64,000 bases of DNA, from positions 244,294-308,293 of the forward strand of contig NZ_FNRO01000005.1 in the NCBI RefSeq assembly GCF_900107745.1, given 5' to 3'. The DNA comes from Variovorax sp. YR216 (GTDB lineage Bacteria > Pseudomonadota > Gammaproteobacteria > Burkholderiales > Burkholderiaceae_C). The notes beneath the pieces are model-generated. The model did no database searches, was not told the origin of the DNA, and saw only the letters and a list, made by a program, of their open reading frames with translations. Of this stretch, positions 10,460 through 19,150 are shown in pieces. How positions within the stretch are numbered: the stretch's first letter is position 1; every line of letters starts with the position of its first letter. The position numbers were made by a program, and so were the translations under genes.

Positions 10460-11590
10460 TCAGGCCAGCGCGCGCTGGATCAGCAGCTTCTGTATGTCCG
10501 AAGTGCCTTCGTAGATCTGGCACACCCGCACGTCGCGGTAGATGCGCTCCAGCGGAAAGTCGTTGACGTAGCCGTAGCCGCCCAGCGTCTGGATCGCGGC
10601 GCTGCACACGCGCTCGGCCATCTCGCTCGCGAAGAGCTTCGCCATCGCCGCTTCCTTGAGGCACGGCAGGCCCGCATCGCGCAGGCTCGCCGCGTGCCAG
10701 ATCAACTGGCGAGCCGCTTCGATCTGCGTCGCGCACTCCGCGAGCCGGAAGCCCACTGCCTGCTGCTGCAAGATCGAACCGCCGAAGGCCTGACGCTCCT
10801 TCGCGTAGTTGACCGCGAACTCGAACGCGCTGCGCGCCATGCCCACGCTCTGCGCGGCGATGCCGATGCGCCCGCCCTCGAGCGCGCCGAGCGCGATCTT
10901 GTAGCCCTCGCCTTCCTGGCCGATCAGGTTCTCGGCCGGGATGCGGCAGCCGTCGAAATTGATCTGCGCGGTGTCGCTCGAATGCTGTCCCAGCTTGTCT
11001 TCGAGGCGCGCAACGTCGTAGCCGGGTGCATCGGTCGGCACGATGAAGGCGCTCATGCCACGCTTGCCTGCGCCCTTGTCGGTGACCGCGATCACGATCG
11101 CGACCTGCCCGTTCTTGCCGCTGGTGATGAACTGCTTGACGCCATCGATCACCCAGCCGTCCCCGTCCTTGCGCGCCGTGGTGCGCAGCGACGATGCATC
11201 GCTGCCCGCCTGCGGCTCGGTCAGGCAGAAGGCGCCGAGCATCTTTCCCTGCGCGAGCGGCTGCAGCCATTGCTTCTTCTGCGCCGCATTGCCGTAGCGC
11301 ATCAGGATCGCGTTGACCGGGCAGTTGGTCACGCTGATCGCGGTGCTGGTGCCGCCGTCGCCGGCGGCGATTTCCTCGAGCACCAGTGCGAGCGTGAGGT
11401 AGTCGAGCCCCGCGCCGCCGTCTTCCTCCGGCACGCAGATGCCATAGGCACCCAGCGCCGCCAAGCCCTCGTGGGCCGCCTTGGGAAAGCTGTGGTCGCG
11501 GTCCCATTGCGGCGCGTTGGGCCAGAGCTCGGCCTGCGCAAAGGCGCGCACGGCATCGCGAATGGCTTCCTGGTCGGTGTTGAGCAGCAT
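10460..11590 (-). CDS. Acyl-CoA dehydrogenase (short/branched-chain type)
   Basis: A 376-residue flavoenzyme that introduces a 2,3 double bond into an acyl-CoA and passes electrons to ETF. It has the usual order: N-terminal helical domain, middle beta domain with the FAD/substrate signature (CLTEPQAGSDASSL; WVIDGVKQFITSG) and C-terminal helices ending in IYEGTSDIQ, where Glu361 is at the catalytic-base position of the short-chain enzymes. Length is normal. It starts 26 bases after the carboxypeptidase gene, so it is probably in the same transcript. Its presence hints that the catabolic locus yields a CoA-linked acid, or that it serves a separate branched-acid route. Confidence 0.93.
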   Translation of the reverse strand: MLLNTDQEAIRDAVRAFAQAELWPNAPQWDRDHSFPKAAHEGLAALGAYGICVPEEDGGAGLDYLTLALVLEEIAAGDGGTSTAISVTNCPVNAILMRYGNAAQKKQWLQPLAQGKMLGAFCLTEPQAGSDASSLRTTARKDGDGWVIDGVKQFITSGKNGQVAIVIAVTDKGAGKRGMSAFIVPTDAPGYDVARLEDKLGQHSSDTAQINFDGCRIPAENLIGQEGEGYKIALGALEGGRIGIAAQSVGMARSAFEFAVNYAKERQAFGGSILQQQAVGFRLAECATQIEAARQLIWHAASLRDAGLPCLKEAAMAKLFASEMAERVCSAAIQTLGGYGYVNDFPLERIYRDVRVCQIYEGTSDIQKLLIQRALA

Positions 11591-11616
11591 GGCGGGGCTC
11601 CTTCCGTTCGCTGTGT

Positions 11617-12864
11617 TTACTTGCCTTGGCCGAGGTCCATGATCAGCTTGCTGGCCATGTACAGGCGGCGCGGGATCGCGCTGGTGTCCACGAACTCGGC
11701 CTTGTCGCTGTGGTAGCCGAAGCCCGGCAGGCCCAGGCTTTCGATGACCGGCTTGCCCGCAAGCGCCGCGTAGGCCGCATCGGTGCCGCCACCGGTGCGC
11801 TCGGTCACCGTGAGCTCGCCGCCGGCTTCCTTGTAGTAGGCCACCGCCTTGTCGACCAGCTTGCGGCCGCCTTCGCCGGCATTGAAGGCCGGGCGGCCGC
11901 GCGTGACGAGCACCTTGACGTCGGCATCCGGCAGCTTCTTCTTCTGCGCGCGGGTTTCGAGCGTCTTCATCGCGGCTTCGAAGTCTTCGTTCTTCGCGTA
12001 GCGCACGTCGGCGTTGAGCGTGGCGCTCGCCGGGATGATGTTCGACACCGCGCCGGCCTTGGCGATGGTCCAGTTGAAGCGCAGGCCCTTGGCCTTGTCG
12101 TCGATGTCCTGCGTGCGCAGCACGAGGTCCGATGCCTCGACCAGCGCGTTCACGCCCAGCTCGGGCGCCGCGCCCGCATGCGACGCCTTGCCGGTGATGT
12201 TGGCCTGTACGTAGGCGATGCCGGAGGTTCCGAGTGAAAGATCTTCCTTGCCCGCGCCGGTGGGCTCGAAGGACAGCACGTAGTCGGACTTCGCGGCTTC
12301 TTCCTGGATCAGGTCGCGGGAGCCGAAGGAGCCCTTCTCCTCGTCGGTGTTGAACAGCACGGTGATGCTGCCGAAGTCGTCGAAGCCCCGCGCCTTGAGC
12401 AACTTGAGCGTGTGGATGATCACCGCGTTGCCGCCCTTGTCGTCGGCAATGCCGGGGCCATAGGCCTTGTCGCCCTCGATGCGGAACGGTGCCTTGGCGA
12501 GGATGCCCTTGAGGTAGACCGTGTCCATGTGCGAGATCAAGAGCAGGTTCTTGCCGCCCTTGCCCTTGATCTTGCCGACGATGTTGTCCCCGACCACGAT
12601 GCCGGCCGACTTGCTGCGCGTGACGGTGAAGCCCAGCGACTTGAGCTGGTCTTCGAGGTACTTTCCAGCGGCTTCGAGACCTTCCGCGTCGCCAGTGCCG
12701 GTTTCGATGTTGACCAGGTTTTCAAGGGTCTTGATGACCGCCGGCTTCTCAGCGGTGGCGGCATCGAACAGGGCCTGATCGCGGGTCTGTGCGTGAGCGG
12801 CGGAGGCAAGGAAAGCGGAAGCGAGCAGCATTGCGATCGCGCCGCGGGGGAAGGCCGGATGCAT
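11617..12864 (-). CDS. cpg2: Glutamate carboxypeptidase G2 (glucarpidase-like, M20 family)
   Basis: A 415-residue periplasmic zinc peptidase with signal peptide (cleavage near AHAQ). Carboxypeptidase G2 removes C-terminal glutamate from folate and antifolates, giving pteroate-type products. The residues match that enzyme at the same numbers: zinc ligands His112, Asp141, Glu176, Glu200 and His385, with Glu175 as catalytic base. From memory, long stretches such as NLVNIETGTGDAEG and KGILAKAPFR are nearly identical to the Variovorax/Pseudomonas RS-16 protein. It follows the alpha/beta hydrolase gene by 60 bases in the catabolic run. Whether the cluster uses folates or another glutamyl conjugate is open. 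Confidence 0.93.
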   Translation of the reverse strand: MHPAFPRGAIAMLLASAFLASAAHAQTRDQALFDAATAEKPAVIKTLENLVNIETGTGDAEGLEAAGKYLEDQLKSLGFTVTRSKSAGIVVGDNIVGKIKGKGGKNLLLISHMDTVYLKGILAKAPFRIEGDKAYGPGIADDKGGNAVIIHTLKLLKARGFDDFGSITVLFNTDEEKGSFGSRDLIQEEAAKSDYVLSFEPTGAGKEDLSLGTSGIAYVQANITGKASHAGAAPELGVNALVEASDLVLRTQDIDDKAKGLRFNWTIAKAGAVSNIIPASATLNADVRYAKNEDFEAAMKTLETRAQKKKLPDADVKVLVTRGRPAFNAGEGGRKLVDKAVAYYKEAGGELTVTERTGGGTDAAYAALAGKPVIESLGLPGFGYHSDKAEFVDTSAIPRRLYMASKLIMDLGQGK

Positions 12865-12924
12865 GAACAGGTTTCTCCTGCTGAATGGACAAGCCTTCCA
12901 TTCTAGGGAGCGAAACCCGCGCGA

Positions 12925-13758
12925 TCAGTGCGGCCAATCGCGCGGCACCGAGCCCAGTTCGGCGCGCGGCCGCAGCCACGCCAGCGCCGCATCGTTGAAG
13001 GCCGGTGCGTTCTCGATGTTGCTGAGGTGGCCGGCATCCGGCAGCACGCTGACGGGGGCGCCGCCGAGCTTGGCCGCCATCTCGTGATGCATCGCGACCG
13101 GCGTGAGGCGGTCGTCGGCGCCGACCACGAAATGTGCCGGCGCGCGGATCAGCGAGATGTCGCCGAGCACCACTTGGTCCACCGTGGCCTGCAACGACTT
13201 GATGTACGACTCTTTGTGCAGCGCCGCGATGCTGTCGATGAGCTGCTGGAGCTGCGCCTGCGTGGCCTTCGGGCCGACGAGCGAACGCGCCACCCCCTCC
13301 GCGATATCGGCCGGCTCCTTGCCGGCGAGCAGCGGCGCGCGCCGGCTGTCGACGAAGGCCTGGCGCTGCTCGGGGGAGAAGGCCTCGAAGCCCTCGTGCG
13401 TGTCGAGCAACGTCAGCGTACCAACGCGATCGGGGTGAAGCAGCGCGGTGCGCATCGCGATGCGCCCCCCCATCGACAGGCCCACGAGATGGGCGCGTTC
13501 GACGCCGAAATGATCGAGCACGCGCAGCACGTCATCCACGAAGTCGTCGAAGGCCAATGCGCCTTCGTAGTCGTCGCTGCTGCCGTAGCCACGCGCATCC
13601 CACGCCACGCACGAGAAGTGCGGCGCAAAGGCCGGCAACTGTGCGCGCCAGTTGGTGCGGTTGCCGCCAATGCCGTGCATGAAAAGCGCGAGCGGGCCCG
13701 CGCCAGCGAGATCGACGGCCAGAGAGGGCGTGCCAGGGATGCGATAGGTCTCGGACAT
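12925..13758 (-). CDS. Alpha/beta hydrolase (enol-lactonase/deformylase-like)
   Basis: A 277-residue alpha/beta hydrolase with oxyanion HG (FMHGIGGN, 27-33), nucleophile Ser95 in GLSMGG, acid Asp in VGADDRLTP, and histidine in PDAGHLSN. The overall pattern is like 3-oxoadipate enol-lactonase (PcaD) and, more loosely, NicD N-formylmaleamate deformylase. The ATG at 13758 has a weak purine-rich GAGAGAG ahead of it; a TTG at 13785 overlaps the livF stop and is an alternative start adding nine residues. It follows the ABC transporter genes directly, so it likely acts on the transported compound or a ring-cleavage product. Confidence 0.85.
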   Translation of the reverse strand: MSETYRIPGTPSLAVDLAGAGPLALFMHGIGGNRTNWRAQLPAFAPHFSCVAWDARGYGSSDDYEGALAFDDFVDDVLRVLDHFGVERAHLVGLSMGGRIAMRTALLHPDRVGTLTLLDTHEGFEAFSPEQRQAFVDSRRAPLLAGKEPADIAEGVARSLVGPKATQAQLQQLIDSIAALHKESYIKSLQATVDQVVLGDISLIRAPAHFVVGADDRLTPVAMHHEMAAKLGGAPVSVLPDAGHLSNIENAPAFNDAALAWLRPRAELGSVPRDWPH

Positions 13759-13781
13759 GGTTCGGGAATCTCTCTCTTTGT

Positions 13782-14501
13782 TCAAAGGCCCAGATAGGCC
13801 TGGCGGATGCGCGGATCGCCCGCAATCTCGGCGGCGGGGCCTTCCGCTGCGACACGACCGTTCTCGACCACATACGCATGCGTGGCAACTTCAAGCGTGC
13901 GATGCACGTCCTGCTCGGCCAGCAGCAGCGTGAGCCCTTCGGCAGTGAGGCGGCGCACCAACGCGAAGATCTCGAGCGCCATCACCGGCGCGAGGCCCAG
14001 CGTGGGCTCGTCGAGCAGCATCAGCTTCGGCTCGGCCATCAGGCCGCGGCCGATCGCGAGCATCTGCTGCTCGCCGCCGGAAAGCGTTGCCGCGGCCTGG
14101 GAACTGCGCTCACGCAGGCGCGGGAAGATATCGAACACCCGATCGATGTTCTGCCGCAGGCGCGGGCGCGCGCGCAGGTTGATGCCGCCGAGGCGCAGGT
14201 TCTCGTGCACGCTGAGCGTCGGAAACACCATGCGCCCCTCGGGCACCAGCACGAGGCCCGAGAGCACGCGCTTGTCGGCGGTCCGGTGGCCGATCTCTTC
14301 GCCCATGAAGCGCAGCGCACCACCCTGCACCGGCAGCAGGCCGCAGAGGGTCTTCATCAGTGTGGTCTTGCCCGCGCCGTTGGCGCCCAGCAGCGCGGTC
14401 ACGCCGCCTTCGCGCACCTGCAGCGACAGGCCATGCACCACACGCGTCGCGCCGTAGCCGGTGACGAGCCGGTCCACCTCGAGGATCGGATTCGAGCTCA
14501 T
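13782..14501 (-). CDS. livF: Branched-chain-type ABC transporter ATPase, LivF family
   Basis: A 239-residue ABC ATPase. It has Walker A (GANGAGKTT), the signature LSGGEQQM, Walker B (LMLLDEPTLGL) and the H-loop region, and fits LivF length. The start codon overlaps the livG stop as ATGA (14498-14501), which points to translational coupling. With livG, livH, livM and the binding protein it forms a complete HAAT-type importer. The name livF describes the family; the substrate is probably the aromatic or heterocyclic compound handled by the flanking enzymes rather than leucine. Confidence 0.93.
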   Translation of the reverse strand: MSSNPILEVDRLVTGYGATRVVHGLSLQVREGGVTALLGANGAGKTTLMKTLCGLLPVQGGALRFMGEEIGHRTADKRVLSGLVLVPEGRMVFPTLSVHENLRLGGINLRARPRLRQNIDRVFDIFPRLRERSSQAAATLSGGEQQMLAIGRGLMAEPKLMLLDEPTLGLAPVMALEIFALVRRLTAEGLTLLLAEQDVHRTLEVATHAYVVENGRVAAEGPAAEIAGDPRIRQAYLGL

Positions 14502-15229
14502 GCGTGCGCTCCGAAGTAGACCGACAGCACCTTCTCGTTCTCGCCGATCTGCGCCGGAGTGCCTTCGGCGATCAGCTCGCCGTGGTGCAACACGACGATG
14601 CGGCCACACAGTTCCATCAATGCGCGCATCACATGCTCGATGACCAGCAGCGTGAGGCCCCGCGAGGTCTGCAGCCGCCGCAGGGTTTCGAGCATCTGCG
14701 CGACCTCGGTCGGCGTGAGGCCCGCCATCACCTCGTCGAGCAGCACCAGCCGCGCACCGGTCGCGACGCAGCGCGCGATCTCCAGCCGCTTCTGGCCGGA
14801 CAGCGTCAGCGACGACGCAGGCCGGTGGGCCACATTCGCGAGCCCGACCTCTTCAAGCACCTGCATGCATGCGACATCCGCTTCGGCCTCGCGCCGGAAC
14901 TGCGCGTGCCCGAACATTGCGCCGGTGCGCAGGTTTTCCAGCACGGTGAGCGACGGAAAGGGTTTGACGATCTGGAAGGTGCGCGCGACGCCGAGCCGGC
15001 AGACCTGGTCGGGCCGCAGGCCGACGATCGGCTTGCCCTCGAACGCGATCTCTCCCGCCGTCGGCCGCACATTGCCCGCGATGAGCGCGAACAGCGTGGT
15101 CTTGCCGGCGCCGTTGGCACCCATCACGCCGACGATGCGGCCGGCCTCGACATCGAAGGAGACGTTGTTCAGCGCGGTCAGCCCGCCGAAGCGCTTGCCC
15201 AGCCCGCGTATGGAAAGCAGCGTGCTCAT
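14498..15229 (-). CDS. livG: Branched-chain-type ABC transporter ATPase, LivG family
   Basis: A 243-residue ABC ATPase with Walker A (GANGAGKTT), a somewhat divergent signature (LSGQKRLEIAR) and Walker B (LVLLDEVMAGL) as in LivG proteins, where the Asp-Glu pair is followed by V rather than P. The ATG at 15229 overlaps the livM stop (ATGA, 15226-15229); the frame continues upstream within livM but does not resemble a LivG N-terminus. It forms the second ATPase of the importer. Confidence 0.93.
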   Translation of the reverse strand: MSTLLSIRGLGKRFGGLTALNNVSFDVEAGRIVGVMGANGAGKTTLFALIAGNVRPTAGEIAFEGKPIVGLRPDQVCRLGVARTFQIVKPFPSLTVLENLRTGAMFGHAQFRREAEADVACMQVLEEVGLANVAHRPASSLTLSGQKRLEIARCVATGARLVLLDEVMAGLTPTEVAQMLETLRRLQTSRGLTLLVIEHVMRALMELCGRIVVLHHGELIAEGTPAQIGENEKVLSVYFGAHA

Positions 15230-16194
15230 GCCTTCGCTCCTTCCGCGGTCGATGCCCGCTCGGAGCGCTTGCGCGCACGCGCATCCGCGATGCCGACGAG
15301 GCCGTCGGGCAGCACCAGCACGAAGGTGATGAGGATCGCGCCGAGGATGATCATGTAGAGCAGCGGCGCGTTGGCCCACAGCAGTTCCTGGATCGCGAAC
15401 AGAAACACCACGCCGAGCACCGGTCCCTTCGCGTTGTCGCCGCCGCCGAGGATCGCCATCGCGATCATGGTGATCGAGATCATCGGATCGAATACCCCGC
15501 CCACCACGAAGTAGGTCGAGCGCAGCGCCATCACCGCGCCGACCATCCCGGGGATCGCGGCCGACAGCACGAAAGCCAGCAGCTTGAAGCGCACCACCGG
15601 TACGCCGAGGGTCTCGGCGGCCTCTTCGTTCTCGCGCAGCGAACGCAGCCCGTGGCCGAAGCGCGAGCGGCTGACCCAGGTGAGCAGCCCGGTCGCGAGC
15701 ACGGCCAGCGCGAACATCGAGAAGTACACGACGATGAGGTCCGGCGTGCCGAAGAGGATGCGGCTCGCCGTGCCGCTCGCGGATTCGGCCGCGATGATGA
15801 TGTACTTCACCAGCTCGGCAAGGCCGAAGGTCAGGATCACGAAGTAGGGTCCCCGCACGCGCAGCACCGGCAGGCCGACCAGCCCCGCGAACACCGCCGC
15901 AAGCAGGCCCGCACCGATCACGACCAGCGGAAATGGCGCCTGCTGCCAGGTCACCACCATCAGGTAGGCGCCGAGGCCGTAGAACACCACATGGCCAAGC
16001 GAGACGTAGCCGGTCATCTTCGAGAGCACGCACCAGCTTTGCGTGAGCGCGAGCCACATCAGCAATGTGAGCCCGGTGCCGACGAGATAGTCGTTAGCGA
16101 CGAAGGGCAGCACCAGCATCGCGACGGTGCCGGCCGCCATTGCAGCGAGCCAGCCGTTGGCACTTCGGCGGGAATTCGTTTCTGGATGGGTCAT
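15226..16194 (-). CDS. livM: Branched-chain-type ABC transporter permease, LivM family
   Basis: A 322-residue inner-membrane permease with eight or more hydrophobic helices. LivM hallmarks are present: the GYVSLGHVVFYGLGAY segment (about 62-77), the RGPYFVILTFGLAELV segment, and the cytoplasmic coupling loop SLRENEEAAETLGVPVVRFKLLAFVLSA. The start at 16194 overlaps the livH stop as ATGA. It pairs with LivH to make the translocation pore. Confidence 0.93.
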   Translation of the reverse strand: MTHPETNSRRSANGWLAAMAAGTVAMLVLPFVANDYLVGTGLTLLMWLALTQSWCVLSKMTGYVSLGHVVFYGLGAYLMVVTWQQAPFPLVVIGAGLLAAVFAGLVGLPVLRVRGPYFVILTFGLAELVKYIIIAAESASGTASRILFGTPDLIVVYFSMFALAVLATGLLTWVSRSRFGHGLRSLRENEEAAETLGVPVVRFKLLAFVLSAAIPGMVGAVMALRSTYFVVGGVFDPMISITMIAMAILGGGDNAKGPVLGVVFLFAIQELLWANAPLLYMIILGAILITFVLVLPDGLVGIADARARKRSERASTAEGAKA

Positions 16195-17081
16195 CGCTTC
16201 GCCAGAAGGCCGTTGGGAAAGAGCAGCAGGGCCGCGACGAAGCAGCCGTAGAGCAGGACCGAGCGCAGGTTGGCCGAGGTCAGTGCAACGCCGTAGGTCT
16301 CGATCACGCCCAGCAGCAGCGCGGCCGCGAGCCCGGCCATCACGTTGCCGAGACCGCCGAGGATGATCACGATGAAGCCTGCGATGGTGAGCGGAAAGCC
16401 CGAGAACGGCGAGAACTGCTCCAGCATCGAGATCAGCGCGCCCGCGAGGGCCGCACTGCCGAAGCCGAGCGCAAAGCTGCCCCACTGCACACGGTCCACG
16501 TCGACGCCGACCACGTACGCTGCCTCGCGCCGCTCGATCACCGCGCGCATCGCCAGCCCCGCCATGCTGCGCCCGAGGAAGAGCGCGATCGCGATGCAGG
16601 TCGTGCCCGCCACTGCGAGAGCGGCGATGCGGTTGCCGGTCATCGCGACATTGCCGACGTGCAACACATCATCGAGGTACTGGTAGGCGCGGTTGTTCGG
16701 CGTGAAGAGCATCGCCGCCACGTTCTGCAGGATGATCGACAGGCCGAAGAAGAGCAGAAGCGAGTTGCTCTCCATGCGCCCCGCGTTGGGCGAAGGCGCA
16801 GCAAGCAGCCGCCGGAACAACCCCTTGTAGAGCAGGTAGCCCAGCAGCGCGCCGAGGCCCCCTACCACCGGCGCCGCGATCAGCGGGGAGATGCCGAGCA
16901 GGCTGAACGCCCAATAGGCCGCGTACGCGCCCAGCATCACGAGGTCGCCATGCGCGACATTGAGCATCCGCATGGTCCCGTAGACCAGGTTGAGTCCCAA
17001 TGCGACCAGCGCATAGAGCGAGCCCGTGACGAGGGCAGCGAACAGCAGCTGCCCCGAGAGCAGCACATCGAGTACGGACAT
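16191..17081 (-). CDS. livH: Branched-chain-type ABC transporter permease, LivH family
   Basis: A 296-residue inner-membrane permease. The LivH signature GSLYALVALGLNLVYGTMRMLNVAHGDLVMLGAY is at residues 20-53 (written here only to show the family pattern in two parts: ALGLNLVYG and NVAHGDLVMLG). The coupling loop AMRAVIERREAAYVVGVDVDRV lies near the middle. The start codon directly abuts the stop of the binding-protein gene. Length and topology are normal. Confidence 0.92.
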   Translation of the reverse strand: MSVLDVLLSGQLLFAALVTGSLYALVALGLNLVYGTMRMLNVAHGDLVMLGAYAAYWAFSLLGISPLIAAPVVGGLGALLGYLLYKGLFRRLLAAPSPNAGRMESNSLLLFFGLSIILQNVAAMLFTPNNRAYQYLDDVLHVGNVAMTGNRIAALAVAGTTCIAIALFLGRSMAGLAMRAVIERREAAYVVGVDVDRVQWGSFALGFGSAALAGALISMLEQFSPFSGFPLTIAGFIVIILGGLGNVMAGLAAALLLGVIETYGVALTSANLRSVLLYGCFVAALLLFPNGLLAKR

Positions 17082-18281
17082 TTACCAGGACTTCTTGGCC
17101 TCGTACTGCCCGGTCGCAATGGACTTGGGCCACACGATCTGGAGCTTTCCCTTCTGCGTCTGCACGAAGGCGGTGGGCGTGATCACGTTCTGAACGCCGT
17201 CGAATTTCACCTTGCCGTTGATCGTGTCGAAAGTGTCCTTGCTGATGGTTTCGCGGATCTTGGCCTTGTCGAGTCCGTCCTTCGCAACCGCCGTTTCGAG
17301 GATCTCCAGCGACATCCATGCGAGCGCGGAGTTCAGGTAGTCGGGGTCCTCGCCGAATTTCTTGACGTAGGCGTCATAGAAGGCCTGCGAGCCCTTCCAT
17401 TCCGGACGTGGCGACCAGTGCGCGATGGTGATCACGCCTTCCGCGACCGTGGGGCCGACCGCCTTCGCGAAGAAAGCGTCGCTCGGGCCGATCGCGATGA
17501 ACTGCACCGGGCTCGCCAGGCCGAGTTCCTTCGCCTGCTTCGCGTAGAGCACCGAATCGCCCGGGTACGCGAGCGCGAGCACCGCATCGGGATTCGCCTG
17601 CTTCACCTGCGTGAGGATCGATGTCATGTCCTTGATGTCCGGCGGGTACTCGGTCGAGAGCTTGATCTCGATGCCGGCCTTCTTGAGCTCGGGCTCGAGG
17701 TAGTTCTTGATCTCCTTGGTGAAAGGCAGCACGTTGGCCAGCACCACCGCCGACTTCACGTTGTTGGCCTTCAGCATCGCGGTGAGCTCCACGCCGATGC
17801 GGTCGGGGATCGCCGAGGTCGGGAACCAGATGTAGCCCGGCTTCACCTGCCGCAGCGACACCGACGCGGCGGTGTTGCCGACCATCGGGAACTTGAACTT
17901 CTCCAGCACCGGCGCGACCGCGATCTGGAATGGCGTTCCCCACGGCGCGAGCAGCAGGTCGACCTTGTCGTCGGTGATGAGCTTTTCATAGATGCGCACC
18001 GCCTGCTCGGGCTTGGACTGGTCGTCGTAGGTCACGAACTCGACCTTGCGCTTCGTGCCGCCGACGTCCATGCCGCCGCGCGCGTTGACCTGCTCCTTCC
18101 ACAACTCGTAGGTGTTGTTCTGCGAGGGCGTCGCGTTGGCGAGCATGCCGGTGCGCGCCATCGAATAGCCGATGCGTATCGGCTTGTCGGCCTGCGCGAA
18201 AGTGGATGGCGCGAAGACCATCGCGGCCAGCGCCGCGATGCTGCTCATGACCAACCTGCGATTCCATGTGGGGCTTTGCAT
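17082..18281 (-). CDS. ABC transporter substrate-binding protein (LivJ-like)
   Basis: A 399-residue periplasmic binding protein of the type I receptor fold used by branched-chain-type transporters. The signal peptide ends near FAQADKP. The conserved opening IRIGYSMARTG and the middle GYPGD-like segment (ALAYPGDSVLYAKQAKELG) are typical. An AGGAGA lies before ATG 18281, and that ATG shares one base with the stop of the upstream hydrolase gene (TAATG). Homologues of this subgroup are often found with aromatic or amide degradation genes. The ligand is not predictable from the sequence alone. Confidence 0.9.
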   Translation of the reverse strand: MQSPTWNRRLVMSSIAALAAMVFAPSTFAQADKPIRIGYSMARTGMLANATPSQNNTYELWKEQVNARGGMDVGGTKRKVEFVTYDDQSKPEQAVRIYEKLITDDKVDLLLAPWGTPFQIAVAPVLEKFKFPMVGNTAASVSLRQVKPGYIWFPTSAIPDRIGVELTAMLKANNVKSAVVLANVLPFTKEIKNYLEPELKKAGIEIKLSTEYPPDIKDMTSILTQVKQANPDAVLALAYPGDSVLYAKQAKELGLASPVQFIAIGPSDAFFAKAVGPTVAEGVITIAHWSPRPEWKGSQAFYDAYVKKFGEDPDYLNSALAWMSLEILETAVAKDGLDKAKIRETISKDTFDTINGKVKFDGVQNVITPTAFVQTQKGKLQIVWPKSIATGQYEAKKSW

Positions 18282-19150
18282 TAGTTTCTCCTGGTGTCGA
18301 CGGGATGGGGTGATGCAGCGGTCTGCCGCATCCACGCTGCTGCGAGTGCCGGCCATCCCGAAGGATGTTCGCCACAGGCGACGCTGGCCTCGAAGTGGTC
18401 ACAGCCTTCGAGGATCTGGACTTGCACCGGCACGCCGGCGGCGCGCAGCGCCGCTTCCATCTGCTGCGCCTGCGTGACGAGGTGCGGGAAATCGCGGCCG
18501 CCGTAGGCGATGAGGAATGGCGCGCTCACCGCACCGTCGAGGCGATGCAGCGGCGACGCGGCGGCGTCGGTGCGTTCCTCGTCGCCGACGCCGAGGAATC
18601 GCGGCCGCACGGAAAGACCGCTGCCCGGCCCGAAGCGATAGACGCCGGACACCGGCAGGCACCCACGCAGCACATCGTCCGGAAGCGCGCGCGGCTTGCG
18701 CCATTCGCCATTCACTGCGAGCAATGCGGCGTAGTGCCCGCCTGCGGAGTGGCCGCCGACGAAGATTCGCTTCGGGTCGCCGCCATGCGACGCGATGTTG
18801 CGCCACACCCAGGCGACTGCGTCCGCGGCGTCGTCGAGACCGGTCGGAAAAACGCGCGTCGGCGCAAGGCGGTAGCCCGCACTGACCAGCGTGACGCCCC
18901 GCGCCGTCAGCGCCGGGGCCATGAAGTACATCCACTCCTTGTAGCCGCTGGTCCAGCCGCCGCCGTGAAAGAAGACCAGCACATCGCCGCTGGGCGACTC
19001 GGGGCGGAACACGGTGAGCGTCTGGTACGGGTCGTCGCCATATGCGGCTTCATGGCCGGCAACGCCTTCGCCGAGCTTGAGGATGCGGTCCTGATATGCC
19101 GCGCCGAGCGGCGACAGCGGCTCCTGCGGCGGGTAGTGATCGAGCTTCAC
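18281..19150 (-). CDS. Alpha/beta hydrolase, kynurenine-formamidase-like
   Basis: A 289-residue alpha/beta hydrolase with the HGGGW oxyanion motif (62-66), nucleophile Ser135 in GGHSAGGHYAALL, acid Asp in AYGGRDFPH and catalytic His in GCDHFEAS. This pattern is that of formamidase/esterase-type enzymes such as kynurenine formamidase. The start is a GTG whose last two bases overlap the TGA of the molybdenum subunit gene (GTGA, 19147-19150). Given the NicX-like dioxygenase in the same transcript, whose family produces an N-formyl amide, deformylation of the ring-cleavage product is an attractive role, but this is inference from context. Confidence 0.85.
   Translation of the reverse strand: MKLDHYPPQEPLSPLGAAYQDRILKLGEGVAGHEAAYGDDPYQTLTVFRPESPSGDVLVFFHGGGWTSGYKEWMYFMAPALTARGVTLVSAGYRLAPTRVFPTGLDDAADAVAWVWRNIASHGGDPKRIFVGGHSAGGHYAALLAVNGEWRKPRALPDDVLRGCLPVSGVYRFGPGSGLSVRPRFLGVGDEERTDAAASPLHRLDGAVSAPFLIAYGGRDFPHLVTQAQQMEAALRAAGVPVQVQILEGCDHFEASVACGEHPSGWPALAAAWMRQTAASPHPVDTRRN

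Noticed and set aside
8856..11507. A single 883-residue reading frame across the amidase and most of the acyl-CoA dehydrogenase gene
   Set aside because: Its first part is the dehydrogenase read out of frame (Arg/Ala/Gly-rich); the real amidase begins at 10376 with a signal peptide and ribosome site.
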